64,000 nucleotides of DNA from Fodinicola acaciae (GTDB lineage Bacteria > Actinomycetota > Actinomycetes > Mycobacteriales > HKI-0501). Positions 33,543 to 42,137 of this stretch are shown piece after piece. The stretch is from NCBI RefSeq assembly GCF_010993745.1, contig NZ_WOTN01000002.1:992001-1056000 (forward strand). The letters are read 5' to 3'. Within the stretch, counting starts at the first letter, position 1, and the number at the start of each line of letters is the position of its first letter. A program made the position numbers and the translations under genes. Below the pieces are notes generated by a model, which was given only the letters and a program-made list of their open reading frames with translations, did no database searches and had not been told where the DNA came from.

Positions 33543-34355
33543 ATGAGCAGAACACGCCAGCCGGGCACGTTTCCGACCGACAACGGGACCGCCGAGCTGT
33601 CCAAGGACCTGGATGTCGCCGACGGCTGGCTGCTCCGCCTCGACGGCGTCCCCAACTCCTACGTCGACCTCGACGATCCGACCCGGCTGGAGTTCGAGTA
33701 CGTGCGGTGGATCGGCGACGTGCTCGACGCACTTCGGCCGGCCGGCGAGTCGCTGGACACCGCGCATCTCGGCGGCGGCGGCTTCACCCTGCCGCGATAT
33801 GTGGCCGCCACCCGGCGAAACTCGATGCAGGTGGTGTTCGAGTACGACGAGCAGCTGGTCGCCCTGGCGCGATCGGAGCTCGGACTGCGTACGACTCCAC
33901 GGCTGCGAGTGCGGGTCACCGACGCGCGCCGCGGCGTCGAACGGCTGCCGGCGGCGCGCTATGACGTGGTGATCCGCGACGCGTTCGTGGGCGAGCTGGT
34001 GCCGGATCACCTGACCACGGTCGAGTTCGCCGAGCAGGTACGCCGGGTGCTGCGCGCCGACGGCACCTACCTGTGCAATGTCGCCGACCGGCCGCCGCTG
34101 CCGGTCGCCCGCCGGGAAATCGCCACGCTGCGCGCGGTTTTCGAGCACCTGCTGGTGATCACCGAGCCGGCGATCCTGCGCGGCCGGCGATACGGCAACC
34201 TCGTGCTGGTCGGCTCGAACGCGCCGCTGCCGGAGCAGGCCGTGACGCGCGCCGCCGCTCGCGGCGCCGTCGCCGGCCGCGTGCTGGGGACCGAGCGTGC
34301 GATGGAGCTGGCGGGCTCCGCGGCCGTACTCACCGATCCGCTGGAACCCGCCTGA
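33543..34355 (+). CDS. Spermidine-synthase-like class I methyltransferase-fold protein
   Basis: A 270-residue protein with the PABS fold. The HLGGGGFTLPRY motif (about 77-88) is the spermidine-synthase variant of the nucleotide-binding loop, followed by VVFEYDEQLVALA and the acidic strand YDVVIRDAFVGELVP. The aminopropyltransferase tetramer domain is missing and the key active-site Asp context differs. It is therefore more likely one of the actinobacterial PABS-like proteins of unknown function than a true spermidine synthase. It follows the methyltransferase by 12 bases and may be co-transcribed. Confidence 0.75.
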   Translation: MSRTRQPGTFPTDNGTAELSKDLDVADGWLLRLDGVPNSYVDLDDPTRLEFEYVRWIGDVLDALRPAGESLDTAHLGGGGFTLPRYVAATRRNSMQVVFEYDEQLVALARSELGLRTTPRLRVRVTDARRGVERLPAARYDVVIRDAFVGELVPDHLTTVEFAEQVRRVLRADGTYLCNVADRPPLPVARREIATLRAVFEHLLVITEPAILRGRRYGNLVLVGSNAPLPEQAVTRAAARGAVAGRVLGTERAMELAGSAAVLTDPLEPA

Positions 34356-34364
34356 CGGTCCGCT

Positions 34365-35012
34365 CTACCAGCGGTCGCGATGGATGATCGTCTCCACCGG
34401 CGGCCGCTTTGCCGGCTTGAAGGTGTCGCCGGTGTAGTACGCGGTCGGCAGCAGCACTCCGGTGTAGATGTTGTCCGGGATGCCGAGCAGCTTCTTGATG
34501 TCCTCCTCGTACGGGAGGTGCAGCGTCGTCCACGCGGTCCCCAGGCCGCGAGCGCGCGCGGCCAGCGCGTACGACCATGCCGCCGGCAACAGCGAGCCCC
34601 ACAGACCGGCCTGGGTGCCCGGCGGGAGCGTGCCGCCCGGCACGTGGATCGCGGCGATCACCAGCGCCGGCACCTCGTGCATGTGGTCGGCCAGGTAGGT
34701 CGCGCTGTCGACGACCCGGCCCTGCTGCGCGATCCGGTCGTCGTCGCCCTTGTAGAGTTCCTCGGCCGGCTTGCCGGCGCTTCGGTAGGCGTAGAACGAC
34801 TTCCGGTAGTAGTCGGCGATCTGCTTGCGCAGCTCCGGATCGGTCACGACGATCCAGTGCCAGCCCTGCGAGTTGGAGCCGGTCGGGGCCTGCGTGGAGA
34901 TCTCGATGCATTCCCTGATGAGCTCTTCGGGCACCGGCCGGGTCAGGTCCAGCCGTTTGCGTACGCTGCGCGTCGTGGTGAGCAGTTCGTCCAACGTGAG
35001 TTCGCTCGTCAT
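34365..35012 (-). CDS. Nitroreductase-family FMN oxidoreductase
   Basis: A 215-residue FMN enzyme. The N-terminal TTTRSVRKRLDLTRPVPEEL and QAPTGSNSQGWHWIVV carry the FMN phosphate-binding residues, and GLGTAWTTLHL is the conserved late strand and loop. It would reduce nitro or quinone compounds with NAD(P)H as a homodimer. I start at the ATG at 35012 because GGGG lies upstream; an ATG nine bases earlier abuts a purine tract. The gene is convergent with the spermidine-synthase-like gene and divergent from the YqgE gene. Confidence 0.85.
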   Translation of the reverse strand: MTSELTLDELLTTTRSVRKRLDLTRPVPEELIRECIEISTQAPTGSNSQGWHWIVVTDPELRKQIADYYRKSFYAYRSAGKPAEELYKGDDDRIAQQGRVVDSATYLADHMHEVPALVIAAIHVPGGTLPPGTQAGLWGSLLPAAWSYALAARARGLGTAWTTLHLPYEEDIKKLLGIPDNIYTGVLLPTAYYTGDTFKPAKRPPVETIIHRDRW

Positions 35013-35102
35013 AAGCCCCATCCTGACCGCTGATCGACGTTTTGTAAGAAGCGGTCGAGATGCATTCGGCGGCCGGCAGGACACAGGGCCGTCCCGCTTG
35101 GC

Positions 35103-35675
35103 ATGATCTGGACCATGGCGGACAGACAGCTGACGGGACGGCTGCTGGTCGCTACGCCTGATCTGAAGGATCCGCACTTCGAGCGTACGGTCGTGCTGCT
35201 GGTCGCCGACGAGCCAGGCGGCACGCTCGGCGTGGTGCTCAACCGGGCGACCGAGGTGCCGGTCGCCGACGTACTCGACAAGTGGGCTCACCTGGTCGGC
35301 ACGCCGCCGGTGCTCTTCGAGGGTGGTCCGGTGCAGCCGGACGCGGCGATCTGCCTCGCGCTGGCCAACCCGGAGGGCTCGCCGTCCGACGGCTTCACGC
35401 GTATCGACGGACCGGTCGGCACCGTCGACCTGTCCAGCGACCCGGACGACCTGGCAGCCGGCGTACGGCAGCTGCGGGTCTTCTCCGGCTATGCGGGCTG
35501 GGAGCCCGGTCAGCTGGAGCGCGAGATCCGCGAGGGCTCGTGGTTCGTACTCGACACGCTGCCGGGCGACGCCTTCGTGGAGGCGCCGGACGACCTGTGG
35601 TCGATGGTGCTGCGCCGGCAGGGCGGCATCATGGCCGCGGTCGCCGTCTATCCGTCCGACCCGACACTCAACTGA
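35103..35675 (+). CDS. YqgE/AlgH-family (UPF0301) protein
   Basis: A 190-residue protein with the YqgE fold. Key blocks are LTGRLLVATPDLKDPHFERT near the start, GGTLGVVLNRATEVPVADVL, FEGGPVQPD and VFSGYAGWEPGQLEREI. The family is widespread and the biochemical role is still unclear. A second ATG 12 bases downstream (MADRQLTG) could be the true start, because conserved sequence begins right after it. No operon partner is obvious. Confidence 0.88.
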   Translation: MIWTMADRQLTGRLLVATPDLKDPHFERTVVLLVADEPGGTLGVVLNRATEVPVADVLDKWAHLVGTPPVLFEGGPVQPDAAICLALANPEGSPSDGFTRIDGPVGTVDLSSDPDDLAAGVRQLRVFSGYAGWEPGQLEREIREGSWFVLDTLPGDAFVEAPDDLWSMVLRRQGGIMAAVAVYPSDPTLN

Positions 35676-35743
35676 CACTGGTCCGGGATTTCCGGCCGAA
35701 ACTGGCGCGGTTCAGCAGACCAGATCGTGCGTACGGTCGACGC

Positions 35744-36121
35744 ATGACCACATTGACAACACTGCTTCACGAGGTGCCGCCCTTCCTGCCGGACAACGGC
35801 GAGGTGATGACGGCGATCATCGAACTGCCGCCAGGAGACTCCGGCACACCACCGCACCGGCACAGCGGACCGGTCTTCGGATATCTGCTCGAAGGCGAGC
35901 TGCTCTTCGAACTGGAAGGCGAGGCGCCGTACGTCATCCGCGCCGGCGAGGCCTTCTGGGAACCTGGCGGCGACGTCATCCACTACCAGGCGGCCAACAA
36001 CCTGCCGGACGCCTGGACACGGTTCGTCGTCGTCATGGTCGGCATGCCAGGCCAACCGATGCTCACCCTGGTCGACGAGGCCGAGCTTCGCGCGCGAGCG
36101 GATCGGCGGGTCGTACGGTGA
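35744..36121 (+). CDS. Cupin-domain protein
   Basis: A 125-residue single-domain cupin. Motif 1 contains the metal ligands in PPHRHSGPVFGYLLEGE, and motif 2 reads GEAFWEPGGDVIHY. It may be a metal-dependent enzyme or sensor; the substrate is unknown. The start ATG at 35744 has no strong Shine-Dalgarno. It ends four bases before purU, so the two are probably co-transcribed. Confidence 0.8.
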   Translation: MTTLTTLLHEVPPFLPDNGEVMTAIIELPPGDSGTPPHRHSGPVFGYLLEGELLFELEGEAPYVIRAGEAFWEPGGDVIHYQAANNLPDAWTRFVVVMVGMPGQPMLTLVDEAELRARADRRVVR

Positions 36122-36125
36122 GGCG

Positions 36126-36980
36126 GTGCACCGTGGACGACGCTTCGTACTGACCCTGTCGTGTCCCGACCGAGTCGGCGTGGTCGCCGAGGTCGCCGGC
36201 CTGCTCGCGCGGCACGGCGGCTGGATCGTGGAGGCGAGCCATCACTCCGACAGCGAGTCGGGACGCTTCTTCATGCGCCAGGAGGTGCGCGCCGACTCGC
36301 TGCCCTTCGACGCCGATGGCCTGCGTGCCGCGTTTGAGCCGGTGGCCGCGCGATTCGACATGGACTGGCAGGTCACCGACACCGCGCGTCGCAAGAAGAT
36401 GGTCGTACTCGTGAGCCGGCAGGAACACTGCCTCTACGATCTGCTGGCCAGCTGGCGCTCCGGCGACCTGGAGGTCGACCTGGCCGCGGTGATCAGCAAC
36501 CACGACGTGCTCCGCGGCGTCGTCGAATGGCACGGCGCGCCATACCACCACCTGCCGATCGCCGACAAGGCTCAGCACTTCACGGCGATCGGCGACCTGC
36601 TCGAACGCATCCAACCGGACTGCGTCGTGCTCGCGCGCTACATGCAGGTGCTGCCGGAGTGGCTCTGCCGCGCGTACGCCGGCCGGATCGTCAACATCCA
36701 CCACAGCTTCCTGCCGTCCTTCGCCGGCGCGCGGCCGTACCACCAGGCATACGAGCGCGGCGTCAAACTGATCGGCGCGACCTGCCACTACGTCACCGCC
36801 GACCTCGACGCCGGCCCGATCATCGAGCAGGACGTCGTACGCATCGACCACTCCGACTCGCCGGAGGACTACGTACGCTATGGCAAGGACGTGGAGCGTA
36901 CGGTGCTGGCGCGCGGCGTACGGCTGCACCTCGAGGACCGCGTGCTGCTCAACGGGAACCGTACGGTTGTCTTCAGCTGA
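36126..36980 (+). CDS. purU: Formyltetrahydrofolate deformylase
   Basis: A 284-residue cytoplasmic enzyme that hydrolyses 10-formyl-THF to THF and formate, supplying formate for purine synthesis and balancing one-carbon pools. The N-terminal ACT domain (about 6-85) begins LTLSCPDRVGVVAEVAG and contains HHSDSESGRFFMR. The formyltransferase-like catalytic domain (90-284) has NIHHSFLPSFAGARPY with the active-site His and DLDAGPIIEQD with the catalytic Asp. The GTG start at 36126 lies just after the cupin gene. It is the last backbone gene before the tRNA. Confidence 0.93.
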   Translation: MHRGRRFVLTLSCPDRVGVVAEVAGLLARHGGWIVEASHHSDSESGRFFMRQEVRADSLPFDADGLRAAFEPVAARFDMDWQVTDTARRKKMVVLVSRQEHCLYDLLASWRSGDLEVDLAAVISNHDVLRGVVEWHGAPYHHLPIADKAQHFTAIGDLLERIQPDCVVLARYMQVLPEWLCRAYAGRIVNIHHSFLPSFAGARPYHQAYERGVKLIGATCHYVTADLDAGPIIEQDVVRIDHSDSPEDYVRYGKDVERTVLARGVRLHLEDRVLLNGNRTVVFS

Positions 36981-37053
36981 CCCCCTCTCGTACGGGGGGC
37001 GTACCGGTGCATGTAAGCTTTCTCTTGCGTGTCCGGCCGGTGAGGCCAGGCAT

Positions 37054-37126
37054 GGGGCTGTGGCGCAGCTGGTAGCGCACCACACTGGCAGTGTGGGGGT
37101 CAGGGGTTCGAGTCCCCTCAGCTCCA
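37054..37126 (+). tRNA. tRNA-Ala (anticodon GGC)
   Basis: A 73-base cloverleaf. The acceptor stem pairs 37054-37060 with 37119-37125 and includes the alanine identity pair G3-U70. The anticodon stem CCACA/TGTGG carries loop CTGGCAG (anticodon GGC). The T-arm contains GGTTCGAGTCC. CCA is not encoded. Sequence to the right is accessory, so the 3' end is a candidate integration site, although I did not find a second copy in the window. Confidence 0.95.
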
Positions 37127-37133
37127 CAGAGGT

Positions 37134-37178
37134 AGGACCTTTGACAAGCGGCATTCCCGCAGGTCAGAGGTCCTTTTC
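37134..37178 (+). terminator. Terminator after tRNA-Ala
   Basis: AGGACCT (37134-37140) pairs with AGGTCCT (37168-37174), with a second inner pairing possible, followed by TTTT. It lies eight bases past the tRNA. Confidence 0.65.
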
Positions 37179-37252
37179 TGCTTCTAAACGATCTTGCTAA
37201 CTGTCCACAGTAGACACTTAGCAATGCTTTGTTCATATTTTTGGGAGGATTC

Positions 37253-37345
37253 ATGGGAGCGAAAGGTGTGGGGGTCACCCTCTCGCGCAGTGATCTACAT
37301 CACGCCGCGTCGCTGATCTCTCGCAACCTCCGTCAACTGCTCTGA
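37253..37345 (+). CDS. Possible 30-residue small protein with a strong ribosome-binding site
   Basis: The open frame starts at an ATG preceded by GGGAGGA and a four-base spacer, one of the best Shine-Dalgarno sequences in the window. It encodes MGAKGVGVTLSRSDLHHAAS, then ten more residues ending RQLL. The product would be basic, with one amphipathic helix. An AT-rich stretch (37220-37241) upstream could hold its promoter. It resembles no family I know. The support is the start site and position, not homology. Confidence 0.4.
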   Translation: MGAKGVGVTLSRSDLHHAASLISRNLRQLL

Positions 37346-37495
37346 ACGGCACCCAACGCCTTCAGGTTTTTCCTCGCGAGCAGCGCCCAGTCGGAGTTCG
37401 TGGCACCAGATCTCCTTGAGTCGATGACGCCGGGTCTGGGGGTCACGACGACCGCGCTCGCGTGCAGTCGCTTTCGCGGCCGAGAATGGGCGCCG

Positions 37496-37777
37496 ATGAT
37501 GAACGATGAGTGCATGAGCGGATCATCGGAGCCGTGGGTTTACGACGGCCGCTACTACCAGGTCGTCAAGTTCAGTGATGTCAACGATCGGGACGGGTAT
37601 GGGTGGGAACTGGAGGATCTGGCCCCATCGCCGGTTCGGGGTCCTCTGCTTGAAGTCTTCCTGGATGACACCAGTCGTGCATTCACCTTCAGAGCCTTCA
37701 CCGACCAGCCGTTGCCGGTCGACCTCGTCCATCGCCTTGTCACCGAGGCCATGCGCGACGTCTCATTGATGGAGTGA
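37496..37777 (+). CDS. Hypothetical acidic protein
   Basis: A protein of about 93 residues with three clustered ATG codons (37496, 37499, 37514). The body reads WVYDGRYYQVVKFSDVNDRD and later LLEVFLDDTSRAFTFRAF, suggesting a small alpha/beta fold. It is not recognised. It is the first gene-sized frame of the accessory region, with codon use less GC-biased than the backbone. There is no Shine-Dalgarno of note. It might be an immunity- or defence-associated small protein, but nothing in the sequence shows this. Confidence 0.45.
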   Translation: MMNDECMSGSSEPWVYDGRYYQVVKFSDVNDRDGYGWELEDLAPSPVRGPLLEVFLDDTSRAFTFRAFTDQPLPVDLVHRLVTEAMRDVSLME

Positions 37778-37924
37778 TTGCTAGCTTCGCTCGGTCGACC
37801 TCCGCCGTTTGGGCACCCTGTCGGTAAGCCCGCCAGGTCAGAGACGACATCGGCGTAGGGTCCACCGCATGGAGAGCGTTGTCGGTAGCGCGTCCGAGAA
37901 GGACGGTTGCCAAAGTAGCCGGCC

Positions 37925-38854
37925 GTGGTGACCGGCGCGCCGCCAGCGAGTCCGGCCGAGGCTGCTCAATTGGCGGGTCGGCACGGCAACCAGGTTGGCC
38001 GACTATTGGTGAGTGAGTCACGAGGTCATCATGCACCCGGAAAATGCGAATGGGACCTCGTGGCAATGGTTGGCCTCTCCGCCGACCGTCGCAGCGCAGT
38101 CGCGTGGATAATCGCAGAGGCGATCATGGAGTTCCGATGTGGAAAGTCACGGGCGTTTCCTTGTTGGCGAGCCGCAGCCCTGTCCGAGAACGCGGTATCC
38201 GTCGATGATCGAGAGCTCGTCTTATCATTTGTCGCATCTGTTTTTGGCCGACCCGAAGCGGTTGAGCCCTGCGACGCCGAGGTAAAAAAGAGCAAGAGTC
38301 ACAACCATCTAGAGGGGTTCGTTGCGGAGTGGTTGTGGCATCTCATTATGAAAGAACAGCAGGCTGCACATCGTGAGCGTAGATACCTGAGTGAACCGAG
38401 TTACTCTGTAACAGAACAAGGCGAAGATGGCTTCGTGGTTTATGCACCGCCAGGCGCGAACGTATCGCTCTTCTTCAGGCTATGGGAGATAAAGAAACAC
38501 AATACAGAAAATACAGCAGTCACTGCGACCGTGCGGCGCGCTTCGGACCAGCTCAATATTAGGGGTCTGCAGTATCTTGCCAAGCTCACCAGCGCTCATC
38601 GCCAGACAGACGGTGATCTCGGGCGGCTCTTCGCTGAACTGGGTGATCTGTGGATCAACGCAGACCCACGAGCGGGAGCCGGGGTCGGGGTTGCCACGAA
38701 CACGTTAACACCTCCCGCTACGTGCTTCTCGCCGCTAGAGACCACCCTCGATCGGTTCGTCAATGCAGGGCAGCTTGAAGGGCTGCTTTGCGTGATCGAA
38801 GACTTCACGGAGTTCGCCGACGAAGTCAGGAGGATGGTATGGAGCGCGCTCTGA
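37925..38854 (+). CDS. HamA-like nuclease of a Hachiman-type defence locus
   Basis: A protein of up to 309 residues. The C-terminal two-thirds looks like a PD-(D/E)XK nuclease of the HamA/DUF1837 kind: HLEGFVAEWLWHLIMKEQQ (about 129-147, with Glu), GEDGFVVYA, then LWEIKKHN with the ExK motif (about 187-194), then a helix RRASDQLNIRGLQYLAKLT. In Hachiman, HamA is the DNA-degrading effector held by the helicase HamB. Here a large SAGKT helicase follows with a 16-base overlap. Assignment to HamA rests on motifs and on this pairing, not on a full alignment. The GTG start is uncertain because the N-terminus lacks a Shine-Dalgarno; GTG 38009 is an alternative. GC content drops visibly inside the gene. 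Confidence 0.6.
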   Translation: MVTGAPPASPAEAAQLAGRHGNQVGRLLVSESRGHHAPGKCEWDLVAMVGLSADRRSAVAWIIAEAIMEFRCGKSRAFPCWRAAALSENAVSVDDRELVLSFVASVFGRPEAVEPCDAEVKKSKSHNHLEGFVAEWLWHLIMKEQQAAHRERRYLSEPSYSVTEQGEDGFVVYAPPGANVSLFFRLWEIKKHNTENTAVTATVRRASDQLNIRGLQYLAKLTSAHRQTDGDLGRLFAELGDLWINADPRAGAGVGVATNTLTPPATCFSPLETTLDRFVNAGQLEGLLCVIEDFTEFADEVRRMVWSAL

Positions 38855-40660
38855 ACCTGCCGGACCTCGTTGAGGCGCTTGGTGAACACCAGACGGACGT
38901 CTTGCCCTCGCCGCAAGAGTTGGCGAGTCTGATCGCCGACGTCGAAATACGGGCCTTCCGGGGAGATTTCGCCGTTGACGAGAGCCTCGAACGTGCCGCG
39001 TGGTACCTCCACGCTGTCGCCTCGGCAGCGGAAGCCGCCGAGCTGTACACACCTGCACGACAACGTCGGGCTTTCGCCGTAAGCGCACATGTCTTCGACT
39101 TGACCTTGGCAGACCCCCGTCATGATGCACGTCAACGCCTGAATCTCGCTTTCGGTGCACAGGTCGGCTACCGGCGGGCGGACCTCGACCCGAACGCGAC
39201 AGCCGTGTATCGCCGTGTCTCGGATCTGCTGATCCGCAACGCTCCACTGGTCGATCACGTCGACACGCTGGCGATCGAGGCCGGTGTCGCCTTCCTCGGC
39301 CTCGATACGAGATTCCTGTTCCCCCTACTTCGCAGTTGGCGACGCCAACTCACCGAACTCGCCGCGACAGTCGAACTCGACGACCTGCAGACGACGATGT
39401 TTGGTCCGGCACAACAGATAGTGCGCGCGGTGTGGTCGCTGCTTCACTTCCTGGCGTTCGGCACCAGCAGCCAGCTTCCCGTAGCGCGAGCGGCCTTGGT
39501 GTCCGTCCTGGACGGTACTGCGGGAACCGGAGACCTCGACGCTCGCTGGGTCGCCGCGCACCTGTTGTCGATAGCCGATGGCCTTGAAACTGGCAGTCTC
39601 TACTCGATCCTTCCTCCCGGAACTCCGAACGCGGTGGCGCAGGCGTTTTGCCTCGCTGACCCACCGGTCCTGACTCTGTGGCCGCCTCAAAGGGAACTGC
39701 TTGAGCGGCCAGGAATGAATCCTTTGGATTCAGCCACCCGCCGGCTGCTCTTGTCGGTACCTACCAGTGCTGGGAAGACATTGCTCGCGCAGCTGATCAT
39801 CTGCACTCACATCGCAACGCAGCCGGGTGGAGTCTGTTACGTCACGCCGTTGCGCAGCCTTGGACGGGAGATGCGGAAGGCGCTGTCGGCACGGCTCCGG
39901 GTCCTTAACCGCGAGTTGAGTGATGACAGCGACCTGTTCGACATCTCGTCCTTCTCGCACGACCCCTCCGATGTCGAGGTCACGACCCCCGAACGACTGA
40001 TGCACTTGCTGCGCCATGACGCTGACGCCGTCATGCAGCGCTTTTCATTGTTCGTCATCGACGAAGCACACCTACTCGCGCAACCGGGGCGGGGGTTCAC
40101 CGTCGAAGGACTGCTCACGTACCTCATGGCGGCAGACGTAAATCCGCGGATCGTGCTTCTGTCCGGCGTACTCGGGAATGCCGCCTCGCTCGCGTCCTGG
40201 CTTGACGCCGAGCGCCCAGAAGTACTGTTCACGTCTGATTGGCGGGGACCTCGCCGCCTCCATGCACTACTGAACACTCAGCCAGTCTGGGAAGCTGAAG
40301 TACGGAGTTCTCGCAATTCGGCCCAGTGGCCCATACGCGTTACTGTGCCACAGGTAGCGCAGTTCCGACTACGTCCCGCCGAGGCTGGGCCAGTTACAAC
40401 ACTGACGACGCGCCCTGAAGACCCACTTGGAAACTTGGTCCTCAAAGAAGACCTCCGCGGCAAACTAAGCAAGGACAGCGGTGGCACACCGGCGTACAAG
40501 ATCTTCGCCGCAGCAGCATCAATACTGACGCACGCAGGCAGCTTGCTGATGATCGTCTCGTCGCGGACGATGGCTCGTGATGCCGCCAAGGCTTTGACAG
40601 ACTATCTACCTCCGCGTGAATCCACGCGTGAGCTAGTCGAGTTTCTTCGCGAGCGGCTAG
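38839..40660 (+). pseudogene. HamB-like DEAD/DEAH helicase, 5' part, interrupted by an IS
   Basis: This holds codons 1-607 of a large helicase. The ATG at 38839 is preceded by AGGAGG and overlaps the HamA-like gene by 16 bases. Walker A reads PTSAGKT (about residue 308) and the DEAH box VIDEAH (about 407), after a 300-residue N-terminal region. An IS701-family element then follows the CTAG at 40657-40660. Reading on into the IS adds nine codons and stops at 40686, so a truncated 615-residue product with only the first RecA lobe could be made. Joining 40660 to 42138 restores an uninterrupted 1171-residue protein, so the break is a clean recent insertion rather than decay. Confidence 0.8.
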
Positions 40661-40682
40661 TACTCCAACCGCACTTCGTGAT
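40661..40682 (+). repeat. Left terminal inverted repeat of the IS701-family element
   Basis: A 22-base repeat that begins TACTCCAACCGCAC and pairs with 42112-42133 with one mismatch (A versus G at the eighth base). Confidence 0.92.
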
Positions 40683-42077
40683 TTAGGCCTGTAGCGCCTG
40701 TTGTCGCTGGTAGTGGGCTTGCTTGGCGGTGGCTTGATGGTGTCGACGCCAGAGTGACCAATGGAGAACTTCGTTGACTGTTTGGCGGATGTGGATGACG
40801 AACGCGTTGAAGAGGCGGCGGATCTCGGCAAGTGTTAAGGGAATGACTGGCTTTCCGTTGACGATCGGCGACTGGGGAGCGGTTGCCGCGAGCGCGGTGA
40901 GGAATGCGTGCGCGAGCATGACCAGGACTGTCCATCGGTACCAGGAGATCCAGTGCCGGACCTGGTGGGCGTCCAGGCCGGTTTGCCCTTTACTGGTTTG
41001 GAAGTTCTCCTCTATTGGCCAACGCTGGCCGGCGACACCGACCAGAGTGGCCAGTTTGACCGGACGTGGTGAATAGCAGTGGTAGTAGGCCAGTTCCCCG
41101 GTGCTGATGCTGCGACGCACCAGCAGCCATTGGTGACCATCCTCGGCGGCGATGGGGACTCTGGCCCAGTCGTAGAGGCGCTGCCCTTTGGCGCCATCAC
41201 CGGCCGAGTAGCGACCCCACCTGGAAGCGTCGAGGCCGGCGATCAGCGCGTCAGCGCGAACTCGCCGGCCATCTCCGGTATCTGCGTCAGTGGTCGGCAC
41301 CAGATAGGAGCACGGCACGGCGAGCACGTAGCCGATCCGGGCCGCGGACAGGGTCTCACGCAGACCAGGATTTTGCCCGTACACCTCATCCGCTGTCGCC
41401 CATTTCGCCAGAACACCGGCATCCAGCGCGGCCAGGATCATCATCCTCGCCAGCTCCGGCTTGGTGGCGAACTCGATGTCCTCGGGAACCCCGGCGACAG
41501 CTCGACGGCCCTGGCAGCTGGGATCGTCGTCCATCCAGCTGCGCGGCAGATACAGTTCGCGATCGATGAAAGCGTGCCCACGTTTGGTGACGTAGCTGAG
41601 ATAAACGGCGATCTGGCAGTTCTCGATCCGTCCCGCGGTGCCGGAGTACTGCCGCTGCACCCCGACTGTCTTATTGCCCTTCTTCAGATCTCCAGTCTCG
41701 TCAACGACCAGCACCGCGTCGGCATCAGCCAACCGGTCCACCACATAGGCACGCAGATCATCACGCACGCCATCCTGATCCCACGCCGCGTTGGCCAGCA
41801 GCCGTTGCATCCCATCCGGCCCCGTCTCACCTGCATGCTCGGCGATCGTCCAGCAGTTCTTCACGGGCATATCCGACAACAAACCAGCCAGGAACCGTTG
41901 GACCCTCAGACGAGGCTCCACCCGAAAGAACCGCGGCCCGATACTCGCGACCAGCTCATCGAACTCCGCCTGCCATCGGACCGGGTCCACCCCGTGTTCT
42001 ACGCTGTGACCAGCGGCCACCGCAAAATCATTGGTTGTCTTCACAAACACTGCATGATCACGCGGTGGCCGCGCCAT
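40683..42077 (-). CDS. IS701-family DDE transposase
   Basis: A 464-residue transposase. The first catalytic Asp is in AVLVVDETGDLKKGNKTVG and is followed by QRQYSGTAGRIENCQIAVYL, the IS701 signature. WATADEVYGQNPGLRE carries the second acidic residue, and WPIEENFQTSKGQTGLD the final Glu. The frame starts at 42077 inside the right end and stops one base inside the left inverted repeat, filling the element. It is transcribed against the helicase it interrupts. Confidence 0.93.
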   Translation of the reverse strand: MARPPRDHAVFVKTTNDFAVAAGHSVEHGVDPVRWQAEFDELVASIGPRFFRVEPRLRVQRFLAGLLSDMPVKNCWTIAEHAGETGPDGMQRLLANAAWDQDGVRDDLRAYVVDRLADADAVLVVDETGDLKKGNKTVGVQRQYSGTAGRIENCQIAVYLSYVTKRGHAFIDRELYLPRSWMDDDPSCQGRRAVAGVPEDIEFATKPELARMMILAALDAGVLAKWATADEVYGQNPGLRETLSAARIGYVLAVPCSYLVPTTDADTGDGRRVRADALIAGLDASRWGRYSAGDGAKGQRLYDWARVPIAAEDGHQWLLVRRSISTGELAYYHCYSPRPVKLATLVGVAGQRWPIEENFQTSKGQTGLDAHQVRHWISWYRWTVLVMLAHAFLTALAATAPQSPIVNGKPVIPLTLAEIRRLFNAFVIHIRQTVNEVLHWSLWRRHHQATAKQAHYQRQQALQA

Positions 42078-42111
42078 CTCACCACGCCACGCCGACGGCC
42101 CTCAAACCAAG

Positions 42112-42133
42112 ATCACGAAGTGCGGCTGGAGTA
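42112..42133 (-). repeat. Right terminal inverted repeat of the IS701-family element
   Basis: The reverse complement begins TACTCCAGCCGCAC and matches the left end at 21 of 22 positions. The CTAG at 42134-42137 is the second target copy. Confidence 0.92.
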
Positions 42134-42137
42134 CTAG

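Larger units (their letters stand above)
40661..42133. mobile_element. Complete IS701-family insertion sequence (1473 bp)
   Basis: Terminal inverted repeats of 22 bases (40661-40682 and 42112-42133) differ at one position and flank one transposase gene. The target duplication is CTAG (40657-40660 and 42134-42137), matching the 4-base YTAR-type target known for IS701. The element interrupts the HamB-like helicase gene on the opposite strand. The transposase frame is intact, so the element may still be active. Confidence 0.93.

Noticed and set aside
36981-37000. Terminator after purU
   Set aside because: A short C-run/G-run pairing exists but the stem is weak and no T-run follows.
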